DNA of 64,000 nt from Sphingopyxis sp. FD7 (GTDB lineage: Bacteria; Pseudomonadota; Alphaproteobacteria; Sphingomonadales; Sphingomonadaceae): assembly GCF_003609835.1 (NCBI RefSeq), contig NZ_AP017898.1:620001-684000 (forward strand), read 5' to 3'. The position numbers and the translations under genes are program-made. The number at the start of each line of letters is the position of its first letter. Position 1 is the stretch's first letter. The notes under the pieces were generated by a model. That model did no database searches, was not told where the DNA came from, and saw only the letters and a program-made list of their open reading frames with translations. Positions 61,982 through 64,000 of the stretch are shown in pieces.

Positions 61982-63141
61982 CCGCGCGGCTGCGCCGGAC
62001 GTTTCTGCGCGCCGGCTCGATTGCGATCCTGACCGTCGCGCTCGTGTGGGTGGTCGGCGGGCAGGCGCTGCTCGGCCGGATCGACCCGGCGCTCACGGTT
62101 CCGCTGCTCGCGCCGCCGATGTTGTTGCTCGCCTGGTGGCAGCGGCGCGATCCCGCGATCAGTCGGCGGCGCACCGTCCTGCTTGCACTGGGGCTGACCG
62201 TCGCGGTGCAGGCGGCGCTCGCTCTCGCGCTGGCCGGATCGGCGGCGACGCTCCAATTGCTGCTGGTCGCGCTGGCGGGCGGCGCTGCGGCGCTCATCGC
62301 CGATGCACTGGTCCGGTGGCGTCCGTCGCTTCGTGCGCTGCCTTGGCTTGCGGCGCTGCTGTTCGCCCTCGCCTGGTGGGGCGCCGGCCATACGCTGCTC
62401 GCAGCGCTTTATCGGCCCGCGGCCGCGTCCGCCGATGCGCCCGCGGCGACGATGCTCACCGGCCTGCCGCTGCGTTGGCCGGGTGGCGAAAGTCTGGCGT
62501 CGATGATCGCCGCGGGCGCGAATGACGATCCCGCGCTCGCGCGGATCGAGCGGCTGGGGCCGACGCTGCTCGTCGACAGCCTGGCCGACCATGTGCCGCC
62601 GCCGGGCGGGGTGCTGCTGATCGCGCACCCGCGCGCGCTGGCGCCGCAGGAACTGGTTGCGATCGACGCCTTTGTGCGCGGCGGCGCGCGCGCGGTCATC
62701 CTCGCCGATGCGCTATCGAGCTGGCCGCCGCGCCATCCGCTCGGCGATCCGCGCAACCCCCCGGTGACGAGCCTGCTCACGCCGCTGCTCGATCATTGGG
62801 GCATCGCGCTGGGCGGCGCACCGGTTGGGGAAGGCTCGGTCGTTGCGGTCGACGTCCAACATGAGCGGCTCCGCCTGTCGAGCGCCGGGCGCTTTGACCG
62901 GCTTCCTTCGGCTTGCCGGCGCTTTGCGGAGGGTCATGTCGCCCATTGCCGGATCGGCAAGGGCGAGGCTTGGCTGGTCGGCGACGCCGACCTCTTGCAT
63001 GCGTCGCTGTGGCTCCCGCTCGTCCCCGGCGCCGACCATCTGCGGCAAGCCGATACGATGGAATGGATTGCGGCGCGACTGTGGCCCGGCGCGGGGCGGG
63101 CGACGCTGCACCCGATCTGGATTCGTTCGCGCGCCGACTGA
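61978..63141 (+). CDS. Membrane protein with DUF4350/GldG-like region
   Basis: A 387-residue protein with about four N-terminal hydrophobic segments (residues 12-145), then a soluble part that looks like the DUF4350/ABC-type uncharacterised (GldG-like) fold: LLVDSLADHVPPPGGVLLIAHPRAL, AIDAFVRGGARAVILAD and GKGEAWLVGDADLL. The start is a GTG overlapping the preceding stop. In sphingomonads it often lies next to the dcw cluster. The role is unknown. Confidence 0.7.
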   Translation: MTARLRRTFLRAGSIAILTVALVWVVGGQALLGRIDPALTVPLLAPPMLLLAWWQRRDPAISRRRTVLLALGLTVAVQAALALALAGSAATLQLLLVALAGGAAALIADALVRWRPSLRALPWLAALLFALAWWGAGHTLLAALYRPAAASADAPAATMLTGLPLRWPGGESLASMIAAGANDDPALARIERLGPTLLVDSLADHVPPPGGVLLIAHPRALAPQELVAIDAFVRGGARAVILADALSSWPPRHPLGDPRNPPVTSLLTPLLDHWGIALGGAPVGEGSVVAVDVQHERLRLSSAGRFDRLPSACRRFAEGHVAHCRIGKGEAWLVGDADLLHASLWLPLVPGADHLRQADTMEWIAARLWPGAGRATLHPIWIRSRAD

Positions 63142-63260
63142 GTCGCGCCTTTCCGCCCCAAATCGCCCCGATCGCACCCGGTCTCGCGGCGCATCTTTGC
63201 GTCGTGGGGCCGATATTTGCCCAGTTCGAGGGGCGTTTTGCGGCAGATAGGGGCTAGAAT

Positions 63261-63294
63261 CCCTATTCTGCCCTAAAATACCCCTTTTCACCCC
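63261..63294 (-). promoter_or_regulatory. MraZ operator: four 10-base direct repeats
   Basis: CCC triplets occur exactly at 63261, 63271, 63281 and 63291, giving GGG-centred repeats with 10-base spacing on the minus strand (GGGGTGAAAA, GGGGTATTTT, AGGGCAGAAT, AGGGATTCTA). MraZ proteins bind TGGGN-like direct repeats at 10-base spacing before their own gene. The arrays lie about 125 bases before the mraZ start, suggesting autoregulation of the dcw operon. Confidence 0.75.
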
Positions 63295-63418
63295 GATCTA
63301 TAGTTGATACTCAGATTGTCGGAGAGGGGCATTCTCCACTCGTGCCGACTCAGCCGGAATCCTGCGATTCCGGGGACGGGAAAGTTATGCCCGGTGACGC
63401 AAGGCAGGGGGCAGAGCG

Positions 63419-63919
63419 ATGGCGATTGTGACGCCCGGCCAATATGCGGGCACCAATTTCGCCGCGATCGATGGCAAGGGACGCATCGCCGTGCCCTCGC
63501 AGTTCCGCAACAATGTGCCCCTCACTGCGGACGGCCAGCGCGTGCTCTGGGTCGGCTTCCATGAAAAGCTGCCGTGCCTCGTTGCCTATGGCCAGGATCA
63601 GTATGACCGGCTGAACGGCGAGATCGAGCGCGACCGCGAAACCGCGCGGCTGCGAAACCTCGATTTCGACGAGGACAGCGAGTTCAAGAAGCGCTTCAGC
63701 TATACCGAGCCTTATACGCTCGACGACAGCGGTCGTTTTCTGCCCAGCTTCATCCACCGCGACCGCGTCGGCGATGCCGGCGCGACGGCTTTTGTGGGGT
63801 CGGGCCGCCGCCTCGAAATCTGGTGGCTGCCGACGCTCGCCGAATGTGCCGAGGCCGATCCGGTGCTCCAGCGGCTTGCCGCTTCCTGGGAGCAGGCGAA
63901 AGGGAAGGGGCGCAAGTGA
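63419..63919 (+). CDS. mraZ: Transcriptional regulator MraZ
   Basis: A 166-residue AbrB-like regulator, the first gene of the division and cell wall cluster. Two AbrB-type motifs are seen: AIDGKGRIAVPSQFR (about 16-31) and TLDDSGRFLPSFIH (about 100-113). A GGGGGCAGAGCG site precedes the ATG. Its stop overlaps the rsmH GTG start. It probably represses its own operon through the repeats at 63261-63294. Confidence 0.94.
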   Translation: MAIVTPGQYAGTNFAAIDGKGRIAVPSQFRNNVPLTADGQRVLWVGFHEKLPCLVAYGQDQYDRLNGEIERDRETARLRNLDFDEDSEFKKRFSYTEPYTLDDSGRFLPSFIHRDRVGDAGATAFVGSGRRLEIWWLPTLAECAEADPVLQRLAASWEQAKGKGRK

Positions 63920-64000
63920 CCGACCTTCCCGCCGAACGTCCCCGCGATCCCCGCCACGATCCTGTCCTGCTTGAAGACGTCATCGCCGCACTCGCCATTG
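63916..64000 (+). CDS. rsmH: 16S rRNA m4C1402 methyltransferase RsmH, 5' end
   Basis: The first 28 codons of rsmH, starting from a GTG that overlaps the mraZ stop (GTGA). The sequence RHDPVLLEDVIAAL matches the conserved H-x-PVLL-x-EV-x-AL N-terminus. The product methylates N4 of C1402 in 16S rRNA. The gene runs off the right edge of the window. Confidence 0.9.
   Translation, partial: MTDLPAERPRDPRHDPVLLEDVIAALAI

Overview
The window is a GC-rich (roughly 65%) alphaproteobacterial chromosome segment. Its gene families, the RTGA stop/start overlaps, the dense REP-type palindromes and the mraZ-rsmH start of a dcw cluster at the right edge all fit Sphingomonadaceae, most likely Sphingopyxis. 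This assignment comes from recognised protein families, not from a database search. No rRNA, CRISPR array or prophage was seen; there is one tRNA (Phe).

Layout. 1-4.5 kb: edge of a small membrane protein, then a minus-strand arginine-succinyltransferase operon (M20 hydrolase, astA, astB, spermidine-synthase-like protein). 4.7-8.8 kb: a membrane diguanylate cyclase, a small WYL-like protein and malate synthase G. 9-29.5 kb: an exosortase A (XrtA/EpsH) exopolysaccharide locus. Two alpha/beta hydrolases, an acyl carrier protein and an acyltransferase-like protein run left; an acyl-CoA ligase, a PLP decarboxylase, Wza, Wzc-like chain-length protein, tyrosine kinase, beta-barrel, ATPase, deacetylase, FemAB, glycosyltransferase, exosortase A-EpsI fusion and amidotransferase run right. 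28.3-31.7 kb: a GNAT-like gene and a cupin-like gene cut in two by a complete IS3-family element. 31.9-34.1 kb: infA-maf-RNase E/G-yacG-tRNA-Phe. 34.3-39.9 kb: two convergent TonB-dependent receptors with back-to-back terminators. 40.3-47.1 kb: folE, a PKHD-type dioxygenase with a sulfotransferase-like partner, a ParA/ribbon-helix-helix/SPOR cassette and a Sel1/SPOR protein. 47.1-50.1 kb: TonB-like protein and a divergent AmpR-like regulator/B3-type metallo-beta-lactamase pair. 50.2-54.3 kb: rpsF-rpsR-rplI, a Mur ligase (Mpl/MurC-like) and LD-carboxypeptidase. 54.4-57.1 kb: fabD, a GxxExxY gene inside a perfect 31-bp inverted repeat, fabG and a secreted protein. 57.2-60.4 kb: an IS630 element exactly in the stop codon of a His-rich, ZnuD-like receptor. 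60.6-64 kb: cysteine synthase, two membrane proteins, mraZ and the start of rsmH.

The exosortase locus would make and export a polysaccharide and anchor PEP-CTERM proteins, but no PEP-CTERM substrate or PrsK/PrsR regulator lies in the window. Mpl and LdcA process cell-wall turnover products, the same class of molecule that AmpR-type regulators sense, so the beta-lactamase pair and these enzymes may be functionally linked. Several repeat families occupy most of the intergenic space; the most interesting is the inverted-repeat family that in one place carries a GxxExxY gene and in two others is empty.
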